DNA of 64,000 nucleotides from Azoarcus_F sp036734105 (GTDB lineage: Bacteria; Pseudomonadota; Gammaproteobacteria; Burkholderiales; Rhodocyclaceae). Below, piece after piece: positions 24,265 to 34,072 of this stretch. The DNA lies in assembly GCA_036734105.1 (NCBI GenBank), contig DAIMZH010000009.1:28218-92217 (forward strand), written 5' to 3'. Numbering within the stretch: position 1 is the stretch's first letter; each line of letters opens with the position of its first letter. The notes under the pieces were generated by a model. That model was not told the DNA's origin. It did no database searches and worked only from the letters and a program-made list of their open reading frames with translations. The position numbers and the translations under genes are program-made.

Positions 24265-27200
24265 TCAGCCTGACATCGCCATCAGGCTGGCATTGCCACC
24301 GGCTGCGGTGGTGTTGATGCTGAGGGTGCGTTCATGGATGAGCATGTGCAACTGATATGTCGGCTCGGGCAGCAGCAGTGGCACGATAGGCCCGGGGCGT
24401 TGCGACAGGACGCGCTGCCAGGCGTCGGTTTCGTCCTTGCCGGTGTCGAGCAGCAGCGCATCCCAGTGGGCCAGACGAATATCCTCAACCAGCATCAGGC
24501 TCTGCCTGACCAACTCCGGCAAGGCATTACAAAGCGCACGGTTCTGCTTTAGTTCGGCGAGCATCACCCGGTTGCCACTGGCCAGCGCCGCCAGCAACTG
24601 ATGCACGGTGCCAGCAAGCGTGTCAGCCACCGCGGCCACCTGTCCGCGCGGCACAAAACGCAGCAGGTTGTCCTCGCCGGTTGGGCCTGGCAGCTTCAAC
24701 TCCATGCCAACCACCCGGCGGCTGCGGTAAACATCGGCACGGTCGCGCAACACGGCAAGCTCGTCGCCATCGAGATGGGCACGCCCTCCTTGCTCAAGCC
24801 ATTCGGCCAGTGCCTCAAAGGGCTTGGGAGCCGACGCCCGAGAATAGCGCCGCAGGTCTGGTCCAGGCGTGTGGCGTAGCAACCTGTGCATATAGAGCGG
24901 CCCGCCTGCCTTGGGACCTGTGCCAGACAAGCCCTCTCCGCCAAAAGGCTGCACCCCGACCACGGCCCCAATGATGTTGCGATTGACGTAGAGGTTGCCC
25001 ACATGCGCGGCGGCCACCACTTGGGCGATGGTCTCGTCTATGCGGCTGTGCACCCCCATGGTCAGGCCATAGCCAGTGCCGTTGATATGTTGCACCAGCG
25101 ACTCGAGATCCCGGGCACGATAACGCAACACATGCAGAATCGGACCAAACTGCTCTCGCTCCAGAGAGTCCAGCGAGTCAATTTCGATGAGACTGGGCGC
25201 AACAAAACTGCCGTTTGCGCAGGACTCCGGCAAGGGCAGACGCTCGATCCGGCAACCACGTTCGCGCATCTGTGCGACATGTGCCTCCAGCCCGACACGC
25301 GCGTCCTCGTCTATCACTGGGCCGACGTCGCAGCGCACATCGGCCGGATTACCAATACGCAACTCCTGCATGGCACCACGCAACATGTGAAGCACGCGGT
25401 CGGCGATGTCGTCCTGCAGGCACAATACACGCAATGCAGAGCAGCGCTGCCCGGCGGAATCAAAGCTGGAAGCAATCACGTCGGCCACCACTTGCTCAGG
25501 CAAGGCGGTGGAGTCGACGATCATGACGTTCTGGCCGCCGGTTTCGGCAATCAAGCGTACATCGCCGCCACGTTCGGCCAGCGTGCGCTGAATGATGCGC
25601 GCCACCTCGGTTGAGCCGGTAAACATCACGCCCTGCACACCGCCCGAGGCCACCAGCCCGGCACCGGCCACCTCACCGCTACCCGGCAACAGTTGCAAGG
25701 CATCGGCAGGCACGCCGGCGCGATGCAGCAGACGTGTCGCTGCGGCTGCGATCAATGGCGTCTGCTCGGCTGGCTTGGCCAGCACCGGATTGCCAGCGGC
25801 CAGCGCGGCGCTGACCTGGCCTGTGAAGATGGCCAACGGAAAGTTCCACGGGCTGATGCACACCACGGGGCCAAGAGGGCGGTGGCTGGCGTTGTCAAAG
25901 CTGCGGCACTCGGCCGCGTAATAGCGCAGAAAGTCGACCGCCTCGCGTATCTCGGCCACTGCGTTAGCCCATGACTTTCCTGCTTCGCGCACGGTTAGCG
26001 CAATCAACCCGGCAGCCTGCTTTTCCATCAGGTCAGCAGCACGCGCCAGAATGCTTGAGCGTTCGGCCGGTTGCCTCGCCGCCCAGTCACTGCCTTGGGC
26101 GGCCTGCACTGCCTGCTCGACATCCGCAGCGCCCGCCTCCACGACCTCGCCAACCTGCTCACGCCTGTTTGCCGGGTTCAGCACCGCATGCGCCTTGCCT
26201 GCGCTCGGTGCTGCTGATGCCAGCAAAGGCGCAGCGTTAAAACTCTGCTCCAGAGAATCCATCAACGCTGCGGCGAGTTGCTGGCGTACCGGCTCGGCGG
26301 ATAGATCAAAGCCCCGGGAGTTGTGTCTGCTCGCGCCGAACATGTCGCGCGGCAAGCTGATGCGTGGGTGAGGTGTGCCGGCAAGCTTGTCAGCCTCGCT
26401 GACCGGGTCAGCCACCAGCTCTTCGATTGACACGCTCTCATCCACGATGCGATTTACAAAGCTGCTGTTGGCACCGTTTTCGAGTAGACGCCGCACTAGG
26501 TAAGCAAGCAGTGTTTCGTGCGAACCGACCGGCGCATAGATGCGCACACGGCGGCGGCTCTGCGGATCAGCCAGCACCGCATCGTAGAGCGACTCACCCA
26601 TGCCATGCAGACACTGAAACTCATAATCATCTGCACCTGCGTCCGCCCCCGCCATGTGCATCACGGCTGCCAGCGAGTGCGCGTTGTGCGTGGCAAATTG
26701 CGGATAGATCCGGTCACGTGCGGCCAGCAGCTTGCGGGCGCAGGCCAGAAAGCTGACATCGGTGTAGACTTTTCGGGTCCACACCGGATAACCCGTCAAG
26801 CCGTCAACCTGGGCACGTTTGATCTCGGCATCCCAGTAGGCCCCCTTGACCAGCCGAACCATGATCCGTCTTTCGTTCCGCGCTGCCAGCGCGATGATCC
26901 AGTCGAGCACCGCAAAGGCACGTTTCTGATAGGCTTGCACGACAAAGCCCAGGCCATTCCAGCCGCGCAGATCCGCGTGCTCGGCGAGCATTTCCAGCAT
27001 GTCCAGGGACAAGTCCAGCCGGTCGGCTTCTTCGGCGTCTATGTTCAGACCAATATCGTAATCCCGGGCGAGCCGGCACAGGCCCAGCAAGCGAGGCGCA
27101 AGCTCGTCACGTACCCGGTCCGGCTGCGACCACACATAGCGCGGGTGCAAGGCCGACAGTTTGACCGAGATGCCGTTGCCGTCAATCACGCCACGGCCGC

Positions 27201-27927
27201 GACTATCCTTGCCTATCGCGTGGATAGCCTGCTCATAGGCGGCCAGATAGTGCTCGGCGTCCTCGGCAGTCGCGGCCGCCTCGCCAAGCATGTCAAAAGA
27301 ATACCGATAGCCGCGCTTTTCTGCTGGCTTGCCACGTGCCAGCGCCTCCTTGATGTCACGGCCGGTGACAAACTGTTCCCCCAGCATACGCATGGCCAGA
27401 TCCATGCTCTTGCGGATCAACGGTTCTCCGCCTCTGGCGAGCAGGCGATTGAGGGCGCTGGCAAGCCCCTCTTCGCTGCGCGTGGCCACTAGCCGACCGG
27501 TCAGCAGCAAGCCCCAGGTGGCGGCATTGACGAATAGCGAGGCGCTGTTTCCCAAATGCGCACGCCAGTCGCCATGGGCCAGTTTGTCGCGGATCAGGCG
27601 ATCGGCGGTGGCCTTGTCCGGAACACGCAGCAAGGCCTCTGCCAGACACATCAGGGCGACACCTTCCTGACTGGACAGGGAAAACTCTTTCATCAAGGCA
27701 TCGACACCGCTGGATTTCGTGCGGCTCAGACGCAGAGCCTTGACCAACTGGCCAGCCCGGCGGGCCACCCCAGCCTCGTCAGCATCGGGCTGTCTGGCAA
27801 ACTCGATCAGATCCGGCAGCAATTGAGACTCCGCTGCACGATAGGCCTCGTTGATACGCTGTCGCAAGACATCTCGCGGTTGCTCTGGCAGGGCGGCAGA
27901 ATCTCCCATCGCATGCGCAGTGGTCAT
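24265..27927 (-). CDS. putA: PutA: bifunctional proline dehydrogenase / L-glutamate-gamma-semialdehyde dehydrogenase
   Basis: 1220 residues. The N-terminal half is the FAD proline dehydrogenase barrel (RGVIDGNGISVKLSALHPRY, RLVKGAYWDAEIK, FATHNAHSLAAV, YAPVGSHETLLAYLVRRLLENG). The second half is the NAD-linked aldehyde dehydrogenase (CISPWNFPLAIFTGQVSAAL, FTGSTEVARII, LIAETGGQN, catalytic Cys in DSAGQRCSALRV). A C-terminal aldehyde-dehydrogenase-like tail completes it. It oxidises proline to glutamate, feeding electrons to quinone. There is no N-terminal ribbon-helix-helix, so unlike E. coli PutA it does not repress itself; regulation probably falls to the Lrp-type gene 2.3 kb upstream. The ATG at 27927 is chosen for its AGGAG site. 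Confidence 0.97.
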   Translation of the reverse strand: MTTAHAMGDSAALPEQPRDVLRQRINEAYRAAESQLLPDLIEFARQPDADEAGVARRAGQLVKALRLSRTKSSGVDALMKEFSLSSQEGVALMCLAEALLRVPDKATADRLIRDKLAHGDWRAHLGNSASLFVNAATWGLLLTGRLVATRSEEGLASALNRLLARGGEPLIRKSMDLAMRMLGEQFVTGRDIKEALARGKPAEKRGYRYSFDMLGEAAATAEDAEHYLAAYEQAIHAIGKDSRGRGVIDGNGISVKLSALHPRYVWSQPDRVRDELAPRLLGLCRLARDYDIGLNIDAEEADRLDLSLDMLEMLAEHADLRGWNGLGFVVQAYQKRAFAVLDWIIALAARNERRIMVRLVKGAYWDAEIKRAQVDGLTGYPVWTRKVYTDVSFLACARKLLAARDRIYPQFATHNAHSLAAVMHMAGADAGADDYEFQCLHGMGESLYDAVLADPQSRRRVRIYAPVGSHETLLAYLVRRLLENGANSSFVNRIVDESVSIEELVADPVSEADKLAGTPHPRISLPRDMFGASRHNSRGFDLSAEPVRQQLAAALMDSLEQSFNAAPLLASAAPSAGKAHAVLNPANRREQVGEVVEAGAADVEQAVQAAQGSDWAARQPAERSSILARAADLMEKQAAGLIALTVREAGKSWANAVAEIREAVDFLRYYAAECRSFDNASHRPLGPVVCISPWNFPLAIFTGQVSAALAAGNPVLAKPAEQTPLIAAAATRLLHRAGVPADALQLLPGSGEVAGAGLVASGGVQGVMFTGSTEVARIIQRTLAERGGDVRLIAETGGQNVMIVDSTALPEQVVADVIASSFDSAGQRCSALRVLCLQDDIADRVLHMLRGAMQELRIGNPADVRCDVGPVIDEDARVGLEAHVAQMRERGCRIERLPLPESCANGSFVAPSLIEIDSLDSLEREQFGPILHVLRYRARDLESLVQHINGTGYGLTMGVHSRIDETIAQVVAAAHVGNLYVNRNIIGAVVGVQPFGGEGLSGTGPKAGGPLYMHRLLRHTPGPDLRRYSRASAPKPFEALAEWLEQGGRAHLDGDELAVLRDRADVYRSRRVVGMELKLPGPTGEDNLLRFVPRGQVAAVADTLAGTVHQLLAALASGNRVMLAELKQNRALCNALPELVRQSLMLVEDIRLAHWDALLLDTGKDETDAWQRVLSQRPGPIVPLLLPEPTYQLHMLIHERTLSINTTAAGGNASLMAMSG

Positions 27928-27950
27928 GATGTTACTCCTGGGTGTAAAAA

Positions 27951-28039
27951 GCAGCACAGTGCTGCATTCAAACTGAAGGAGGGCTGGCCAAGCCAGCCCT
28001 CGTTTAACCTTTAATGTTGGGCAAGGCTGCGCCTTGCCC
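27951..28039 (-). promoter_or_regulatory. Three stacked hairpins between the AGCS symporter gene and putA
   Basis: Inverted repeats at 28019-28039 (GGGCAAGGC/GCCTTGCCC), 27979-28001 (GAGGGCTGGC/GCCAGCCCTC, perfect 10-bp stem) and 27951-27965 (GCAGCAC/GTGCTGC). On the minus strand the last is followed by five T, a terminator placed only about 15 bases before the putA ribosome site. They could end the symporter transcript or attenuate read-through into putA. Confidence 0.55.
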
Positions 28040-28047
28040 CGGCCAAC

Positions 28048-29559
28048 TCAGCGGTAACGCTTGATCTCACCGCTTTCGATGCGCGCCCAATAGCTGGCCA
28101 CCTCACGCTTGACCACAGGCATCAGCAGATACAAACCGATCACGTTAGGCAAGGCCATGGCAAAGATCATGGAGTCCGAGAAATCGATGACGGGTCCCAG
28201 ACTCATGCTTGACCCTGCCACCACGCACAGGCAGAAGAACAGCTTGTAAATGTTCTCCATGGACTTGTTCTCTCCGAACAGATAAGTCCAGGACTTCAGC
28301 CCGTAGTAAGACCACGCGATCATGGTGGAGAAGGCAAACAACACCACTGCCACGGCAAGAACTACCGGAAACCATGGGAAAGCAGTGGCAAATGCGGCAG
28401 AGGTGAGCTGAACACCGGTGAGGTCGGTAGCCAGTTGACCAGAGATAACGATCACCAGCGCGGTCATGGTGCAGATCACAACGGTGTCAATGAACGGCTC
28501 AAGCAAGGCTACATAGCCCTGGCTGACCGGCTCATTGGTACGCACCGCCGAGTGGGCGATTGGCGCTGAACCGATACCGGCCTCGTTGGAGAAGGCTGCA
28601 CGTCTGAAACCTTGGATCAACGCACCAATGGCGCCACCAGCAACCCCTTCAGGGGAGAACGCACCTGTGATGATCTGACCAAAAGCCCAACCCACCATGT
28701 CAATATTCATCACGATGATGACCAGGCCGGCACCCAGATAAATGGCGGCCATCAGTGGAACGATCTTTTCAGTGACGCGGGCAATCGACTTGATGCCACC
28801 TATGATCACCATGCCTACTATGCCAGCCAGCACCAGGCCGAACAGCCAGCCCTTGTCGGCCATGAAGCTGGCCTCACCACCGGTGACATTGACAACCTGC
28901 TGAAAGGCCTGATTGGCCTGGAACATGTTGCCACCACCGACCGCTCCACCTATGCAGCAGATGGCGAAGAAGGCGGCGAAAAAGCGCCCGAGCCCTGGCT
29001 TGCCAATCTCCGCAAAACCGCGGGAAAGGTAATACATCGGGCCACCCGAGACGGTTCCATCCGGTTTCTCCTTGCGGTACTTCACGCCCAGGGTCACCTC
29101 GGTGAACTTGGACGCCATACCCATCAAGCCCGCCAGAATCATCCAGAAGGTTGCGCCTGCCCCGCCAATCGACACTGCCACCGCCACACCGGCGATGTTG
29201 CCCAGACCTACCGTTGCTGACAAAGCTGTTGTGAGCGCCTGAAAACGCGATACCTCACCAGCATCCTTGGGGTTGTCGTAGCGACCGCGAACCACATCCA
29301 GTGAGTGCTTGAAACCGCGAAACTGTATGAAACCAAAGTAAAAGGTGAATACTGCAGCAGCAACGATTAGCCAGCCCACGATGAGCGGGAAATTGACTCC
29401 TGCGATGGGCACCGAAAAGAAGATTATGCCGGCGACGAAGTCGGAGATTGGCGACAACGCGGCGTTGATCGTCTCATCCAGGGTCTGGGCAATCTGGGCG
29501 TTTGCCGACGTTGAGGCCGCCGTGAGCGTAGCGGCTGCAGCCAGTGTCTTGTTTTGCAT
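28048..29559 (-). CDS. Alanine/glycine:cation symporter (AGCS family)
   Basis: 503 residues with about ten hydrophobic helices. The AGCS signature region is clear: GLGNIAGVAVAVSIGGAGATFWMILAG-type sequence, then VSGGPMYYLSRGF and FSNEAGIGSAPIAHS. Family members import alanine, glycine or related amino acids with Na+ or H+. An Ala/Thr/Ser-rich N-terminal stretch before the first family helix (ending SANAQ) looks like a cleavable signal, unusual but seen in some members. It is preceded by AAAGGAGA and lies between the stress protein and putA on the same strand, consistent with an amino-acid catabolic role. Confidence 0.93.
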   Translation of the reverse strand: MQNKTLAAAATLTAASTSANAQIAQTLDETINAALSPISDFVAGIIFFSVPIAGVNFPLIVGWLIVAAAVFTFYFGFIQFRGFKHSLDVVRGRYDNPKDAGEVSRFQALTTALSATVGLGNIAGVAVAVSIGGAGATFWMILAGLMGMASKFTEVTLGVKYRKEKPDGTVSGGPMYYLSRGFAEIGKPGLGRFFAAFFAICCIGGAVGGGNMFQANQAFQQVVNVTGGEASFMADKGWLFGLVLAGIVGMVIIGGIKSIARVTEKIVPLMAAIYLGAGLVIIVMNIDMVGWAFGQIITGAFSPEGVAGGAIGALIQGFRRAAFSNEAGIGSAPIAHSAVRTNEPVSQGYVALLEPFIDTVVICTMTALVIVISGQLATDLTGVQLTSAAFATAFPWFPVVLAVAVVLFAFSTMIAWSYYGLKSWTYLFGENKSMENIYKLFFCLCVVAGSSMSLGPVIDFSDSMIFAMALPNVIGLYLLMPVVKREVASYWARIESGEIKRYR

Positions 29560-29585
29560 GGTCAGATGTCTCCTTTTAAACTCGC

Positions 29586-30017
29586 TTACGGAACGACCGT
29601 AACCGGCACAGGCGACACCTGAACCAGTGACATGCCAACGCTGCCAATCAGCCGGGCAGCGAACTTGCTTCGGCCACGTCGGCCAACAAATATCTGCGCA
29701 GCATCGAGTTCGCGTGCAATTTCACACAATATCTCCACCGAGTGACCATAACGAACCTCGCTGCTGACCTTGACGCCTTGCTTTGCCAGTTTGTCCACCA
29801 CCGGCTGCAACACCTTTTCGGCACGCGCAACCTCCTCCTGTCTACGGGCATGACGCTCTTCGAGCTCCTCCTGCGTCAAAAAGCTATAAGGCGACCACTC
29901 AAGCACGTGCACAAGATGCACTTGGCCTTCCTGTTGGGCTGCACAAGTAATTGCAAAGTCCACAGCACGATTGCATGGATCCGTGCCGTCAAAACCCACG
30001 ATATATGTCTTCACCAT
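29586..30017 (-). CDS. Universal stress protein (UspA family)
   Basis: 143 residues. Starts MVKTYIVGFDGTDPCNRAVDFA and ends with the ATP-binding signature GRRGRSKFAARLIGSVGMSLVQ followed by VSPVPVTVVP, i.e. G-2x-G-9x-G-(S/T) essentially intact. Family members bind ATP and are induced under stress or starvation. The ATG at 30017 has a nearby AAGGACT site. It is divergent from the Lrp-type regulator with about 170 bases between them, and upstream of the AGCS gene by 26 bases, so co-transcription with it is likely. Confidence 0.92.
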   Translation of the reverse strand: MVKTYIVGFDGTDPCNRAVDFAITCAAQQEGQVHLVHVLEWSPYSFLTQEELEERHARRQEEVARAEKVLQPVVDKLAKQGVKVSSEVRYGHSVEILCEIARELDAAQIFVGRRGRSKFAARLIGSVGMSLVQVSPVPVTVVP

Positions 30018-30188
30018 GTTCAGTCCTTTGATCTGTTGTTTTGAACCCGAACTGAGCACTCGTCAGCAAACAGTCCGGATGGACGAATTTTTCACCAAAA
30101 ACTTTAGTTTATGGCTCCAAAATTGATTTTTATACAGACGATTTTCCTGATATTTTGCGAGTTACAGGAAAATGACACTGGATCGGCC

Positions 30189-30653
30189 ATGGATCGCATC
30201 GATCAACGCATACTTAATGAGCTGCAGCAGGACGGCAGGCTGTCAATTGTGGAACTCGCCGGGCGCGTTGGACTCACCAAGACACCCTGCGCTGAACGGG
30301 TTCGTCGGCTTGAAAAGATGGGGGTGATCAAGGGCTATCACGCCGAGCTCGACGCTGTCGCGCTTGGCGTAGGGCACGTGGTCATGGTGGAGGTGTTGCT
30401 CGACAACACCACAGCTCAGGTGTTGAGAGACTTCGATGCTGCGGTACGACGCGTTCCGCAGATTCAGTCGTGCCACCTGATAGCGGGCAATTTCGATTAC
30501 CTGCTGAAGGTGCGGACCCGCGATATCGCGGAATATCGCGACCTCATGGGCTCGGTAATCTCGGAGTTACCCTGCGTGAAACAGACTCACACCTATGTTG
30601 TACTCGAAACCGTCAAGGACGAGGTCAAGGTAGTCGTCGGGCCCGGCTGTTAA
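30189..30653 (+). CDS. Lrp/AsnC family regulator, probable activator of putA
   Basis: 154 residues, typical Lrp size. The N-terminal winged HTH (MDRIDQRILNELQQDGRLSIVELAGRVGLTKTPCAERVRRLEKMGVIKGYHAELD) is followed by an RAM effector domain (VEVLLDNTTAQVLRDF, CHLIAGNFDYLLKVRTRDIAEY). It resembles PutR/BkdR-type regulators, which respond to amino acids and control the adjacent catabolic gene. The divergent usp-AGCS-putA block is the natural target. The start is set by the conserved MDRIDxxIL; upstream codons are not family-like. Confidence 0.93.
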   Translation: MDRIDQRILNELQQDGRLSIVELAGRVGLTKTPCAERVRRLEKMGVIKGYHAELDAVALGVGHVVMVEVLLDNTTAQVLRDFDAAVRRVPQIQSCHLIAGNFDYLLKVRTRDIAEYRDLMGSVISELPCVKQTHTYVVLETVKDEVKVVVGPGC

Positions 30654-30684
30654 ACAGTTGGTCCGGACCCCGAACGGGTTTGTA

Positions 30685-31692
30685 TCAGCTTTCGTGATGA
30701 TATTGCGTCACGCGATCAACTTCAGCGGCTGATCCCAGTACAACCGGTACACGCTGATGCAATTGCGCAGGCTGCACGTCCAGAATGCGCTCGCGTCCAG
30801 TCGTCGCCGCACCTCCGGCCTGCTCCACAAGCATCGCCATCGGATTAGCCTCATACATCAGGCGCAGTTTCCCACCCTTGTCGCGGCACTTCTCGTCCAT
30901 GGGATACATGAACACCCCGCCGCGCGTCAGGATGCGGTGCACATCGGCCACCATGGAGGCTACCCAGCGCATGTTGAAGTCCTTGCCACGAGGTCCGGTC
31001 TTGCCCTGCTCCAGTTCGGTCACATAGCGTTGCACCGGTGCCTCCCAATGACGCGAGTTCGACGCGTTTATGGCGTATTCCTGGGTTTCGGCTGGCACCG
31101 TCATGAAGGGATGGGTGTACACAAAGCTGCCCATCTCACGGTCGAGCGTAAAGCCGTGCACCCCGTGCCCCAGCGTCAACACCAGCAAGGTCGAAGGTCC
31201 GTACAAAGCATAACCGGCAGCAACCTGCTCGCGCCCAGGCTGCAAGAAAGCGCTCTCGTCAATTGAGGTTGACGGGCCGGTCTGCTGGTTTCTCAACACC
31301 GAAAAAATGGTACCCACTGACACATTCACATCAATGTTTGAGGAACCATCCAGCGGATCGAACAGCAGCAGGTAGCCACCCTTTGGGTAGTCAAACGGGA
31401 TCTGATGTACCTCCTCAACCTCCTCAGAAGCCATGGCGGCCAGATGCCCCCCCCATTCATTGGCCTGCAAAAGGATCTCGTTGGCAATCACGTCCAGCTT
31501 CTTCTGCGCCTCTCCCTGAACATTGTCGGTTCCAGCCTCACCCAGAACCCCAGCCAGAGCGCCCTTGGAAACGTTGACACCAATGGCTTTGCAAGCGCGA
31601 GCCACCACCTCAATGAGAAATCGCAAATCCGGGCTGATGCGCCCAGCGCGCTGCTGTTCGATCAAAAACTGTGTGAGTGTGACACGCGCCAT
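30685..31692 (-). CDS. fbp: Class I fructose-1,6-bisphosphatase
   Basis: 335 residues, standard length. Metal-binding motif FDPLDGSSNIDVNVSVGTIFSV, the preceding MASEEVEEV, and the late GKLRLMYEANPMAMLVEQAGG are all canonical. It hydrolyses fructose-1,6-bisphosphate to fructose-6-phosphate in gluconeogenesis, matching a lifestyle on amino and organic acids. It is convergent with the Lrp-type gene, only 31 bases between stops, and divergent from dadA. Confidence 0.98.
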   Translation of the reverse strand: MARVTLTQFLIEQQRAGRISPDLRFLIEVVARACKAIGVNVSKGALAGVLGEAGTDNVQGEAQKKLDVIANEILLQANEWGGHLAAMASEEVEEVHQIPFDYPKGGYLLLFDPLDGSSNIDVNVSVGTIFSVLRNQQTGPSTSIDESAFLQPGREQVAAGYALYGPSTLLVLTLGHGVHGFTLDREMGSFVYTHPFMTVPAETQEYAINASNSRHWEAPVQRYVTELEQGKTGPRGKDFNMRWVASMVADVHRILTRGGVFMYPMDEKCRDKGGKLRLMYEANPMAMLVEQAGGAATTGRERILDVQPAQLHQRVPVVLGSAAEVDRVTQYHHES

Positions 31693-31794
31693 GAAAGTGC
31701 GCCTCCAGAAGTCGGGAAAGCCTGATTATCCCAGATCACCAGCGCTTGTGCGCCGGGTATGATGTCACTGATTCAAACTTCCCAACGCAGCAGC

Positions 31795-33045
31795 ATGCAC
31801 GTCATCGTTCTGGGAGCCGGCGTCACCGGCATCACCACTGCATGGTATTTGCTCACCAGCGGCCATCGTGTCACGGTGGTCGAGGCAAGGGACAACGTCG
31901 CCCTTGAGACCAGCTTCGCCAATGGCGGACAGATTTCAATCAGCCACCCCGAGCCGTGGTCCAGCCCGCAAGCCCCCTTGATCGCCCTGCGTTCGATTGG
32001 CCAGCGAGACTCCCCCCTGCGTTTCAGGTTTGGTCGTGACCTTGATCGCTATCGTTGGGCAATGTCCTTTCTGCGTGAGTGTCTGCCCGCCCGCCATCAC
32101 CGCAACGCACAAGCCATTGCAGAGCTCGCGCTTAAAAGCGGTGCTGCGCTGCAAGCACTCACCGAAGCAAACGACATGCACTACCACCGCAGCACGCGTG
32201 GTCTGCTGCACCTGCTATGCGACTCAAGCGCGCACCGACAAGCCCCCGCACGCCTCAGAAACCTTTCCGCCTGGGGCATCAACGCACATTATCTTGACGC
32301 CCAATCCTGTCGCACAGTCGAACCGGCACTCGTGTCGCGGCCAGACTTGCAGGGCGGAATCTACGCACCGGATGACACGGCTGGAGACGCGCATCTGTTT
32401 ACCCACGCCCTGGCCAGAATGGTGCGAGAGGCAGGCGGTTCGCTTTTGTTGAGCACTCGGGCCATCAGCCTGCGCGAACATCAGGGTGCCATCTCCGAAC
32501 TCTTGATTGACGGTGAAAATGGGCTTGAAACTCTTACCGCCGATGCCTATGTGGTGTGCCTGGGCTGCAAGTCATCAGTTTTTCTGCGCCCACTCGGCCT
32601 GCGGCTCCCGATCTATCCCTTGAAGGGATACTCGGTGACCCTGCCAATAATCAAACCGGACGCAGCGCCTGTCGTCAGCATTACTGACGAAAAGCGTCGC
32701 CTGGTGTGTTCTCGTCTTGGCGATCGACTGCGCGTGGCGGGTACAGCCGAGATTGCAGGCTTTGACAAAAGCATAGATCCGGCGCGATGCGCAGGTATGC
32801 GTCGCTGGGCCGATGAAATGTTTCCGGGGGCGGCAGACTCTGAAGCCGGAGAAGACTGGGCCGGCCTTCGTCCCTGCACGCCAAGCTACGTGCCCCTGAT
32901 CGGAGCCACAAAAGTCGACCGTCTTTGGCTCAACACTGGGCACGGTTCTCTTGGGTGGACACTGGCTTGCGGATCAGCCGAACTGTTGGTAAAAAAAATG
33001 CGAGCCGGTAGCACCGGCCCGCAAGATTGTTTTTCGCCTGACTGA
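31795..33045 (+). CDS. dadA: D-amino acid dehydrogenase small subunit
   Basis: 416 residues. N-terminal FAD Rossmann motif MHVIVLGAGVTGITTAWYL with VVEARDNVALETSFANGGQIS, typical DadA; later CLGCKSSVFLRPLGLRLPIYPLKGYSVTLP and C-terminal LWLNTGHGSLGWTLACGSAELL. It oxidises D-alanine and other D-amino acids to keto acids, passing electrons to the membrane chain. The start at 31795 is chosen because the FAD motif begins there. No alanine racemase (dadX) is adjacent. Confidence 0.96.
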   Translation: MHVIVLGAGVTGITTAWYLLTSGHRVTVVEARDNVALETSFANGGQISISHPEPWSSPQAPLIALRSIGQRDSPLRFRFGRDLDRYRWAMSFLRECLPARHHRNAQAIAELALKSGAALQALTEANDMHYHRSTRGLLHLLCDSSAHRQAPARLRNLSAWGINAHYLDAQSCRTVEPALVSRPDLQGGIYAPDDTAGDAHLFTHALARMVREAGGSLLLSTRAISLREHQGAISELLIDGENGLETLTADAYVVCLGCKSSVFLRPLGLRLPIYPLKGYSVTLPIIKPDAAPVVSITDEKRRLVCSRLGDRLRVAGTAEIAGFDKSIDPARCAGMRRWADEMFPGAADSEAGEDWAGLRPCTPSYVPLIGATKVDRLWLNTGHGSLGWTLACGSAELLVKKMRAGSTGPQDCFSPD

Positions 33046-33080
33046 CAGCTCAAAAAAGACGACTTGACCCCCGGCAGATA

Positions 33081-33575
33081 TCAGGACTGAGGCGGAACAC
33101 TTGCCTCAGTGGCGGTCACTGCCGGCGAGCAACCCGTGGGACTGCAGCCACCACCGGCGCTCGCTGCGCGCGTGGCACACTCTCGCTCAAAGTCAAATCC
33201 GACTTCGTTGAGATAAAACGCCAGTGCGGCATCCATGCCAGTCGCGTGACTATCGAACCATGCGGGTAGCTCTTCGACAAGCCGTTGCCCAAGAAACAGG
33301 TCTCCGGCAACCACTAGCTTGCGCACCTCCTGCATCACGGCAAGCACGCGCTCGTGCTCCGACTTGTGACATGCCGGAAAGCCGACTTTATCCATCCAAC
33401 GGTTTTCTTGCTCAAAATGCAAAATCGTGTGTTCGATGAAACGGTCCAGATCATCCACAAAGCGATCGCTTGGCGAATTCGCCAAGTTGTTATACAGCTC
33501 GACAAACTCGCGATGTGTATCGTCCATGCGCGCAAGACCGAGATCGAAACTCTCTTTCCACTCCATGACTGGCAA
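33081..33575 (-). CDS. Bacteriohemerythrin
   Basis: 164 residues. Diiron ligands are recognisable: His in MDDTHREF, His and Glu in HTILHFEQENRWM, His in CHKSEHERV, and His/Asp in DSHATGMDAAL, so it should bind O2 reversibly. Such proteins buffer or deliver oxygen in microaerobes. It has a Gly/Cys-rich tail with three cysteines (GGGCSPTGCSP) not needed for the fold. The best-spaced GGGAG favours a TTG start at 33575; an ATG is present three codons later. Confidence 0.9.
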   Translation of the reverse strand: MPVMEWKESFDLGLARMDDTHREFVELYNNLANSPSDRFVDDLDRFIEHTILHFEQENRWMDKVGFPACHKSEHERVLAVMQEVRKLVVAGDLFLGQRLVEELPAWFDSHATGMDAALAFYLNEVGFDFERECATRAASAGGGCSPTGCSPAVTATEASVPPQS

Positions 33576-33597
33576 GGCTTGACTCCCTGGTATCCGG

Positions 33598-34056
33598 TTA
33601 TTTGACCACTTTCAGATGCGAACCCTTTGGTGGCGGTGGGGGGGTGTCATCCGAATCATCATGATGCGTTGATTCCGAAGACCCCGCTGTACCGCCATCC
33701 ACTGCTGACAGGTGGGGTGTAGCCTCGTGTTCGGCAGGACTTTCGATGTCCAGCTCAAAGGCCATGCCCTGGCCGTTCTCGCGGGCATAAATCGCAAGCA
33801 CATTCGACACCGGCACATAGATGTGGTGTGACTTACCACCGAAACGCGCCTGGAACGTGATCGCATCGTTACCCAGTTCCATCGAAACCGTCGCGCCGCT
33901 AGCGATATTGAGCACAATCTGCCCATCCCTAGCGTAGCCTGGCGGAACCATCACATTGTCATCTACCACCACGGCAATGTGCGGGGTGAAGCCTTGATCA
34001 CAACACCAATCGTAAATTGCACGCAGCAGATAGGGTTTTGTTGAAACCGTCGTCAT
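33598..34056 (-). CDS. sspB: ClpXP specificity-enhancing factor SspB
   Basis: 152 residues. PYLLRAIYDWCCDQGFTPHIAVVVDD, GQIVLNIASGATVSMELGNDAITFQARFGG and VPVSNVLAIYARENGQGMAFE are the SspB tag-binding domain. The acidic/Ser-rich linker ends in KGSHLKVVK, the short ClpX-docking tail. It delivers ssrA-tagged proteins to ClpXP. It follows sspA by 16 bases, the usual proteobacterial order. Confidence 0.97.
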   Translation of the reverse strand: MTTVSTKPYLLRAIYDWCCDQGFTPHIAVVVDDNVMVPPGYARDGQIVLNIASGATVSMELGNDAITFQARFGGKSHHIYVPVSNVLAIYARENGQGMAFELDIESPAEHEATPHLSAVDGGTAGSSESTHHDDSDDTPPPPPKGSHLKVVK

Positions 34057-34072
34057 CAGTTTAGTTCTGCCG

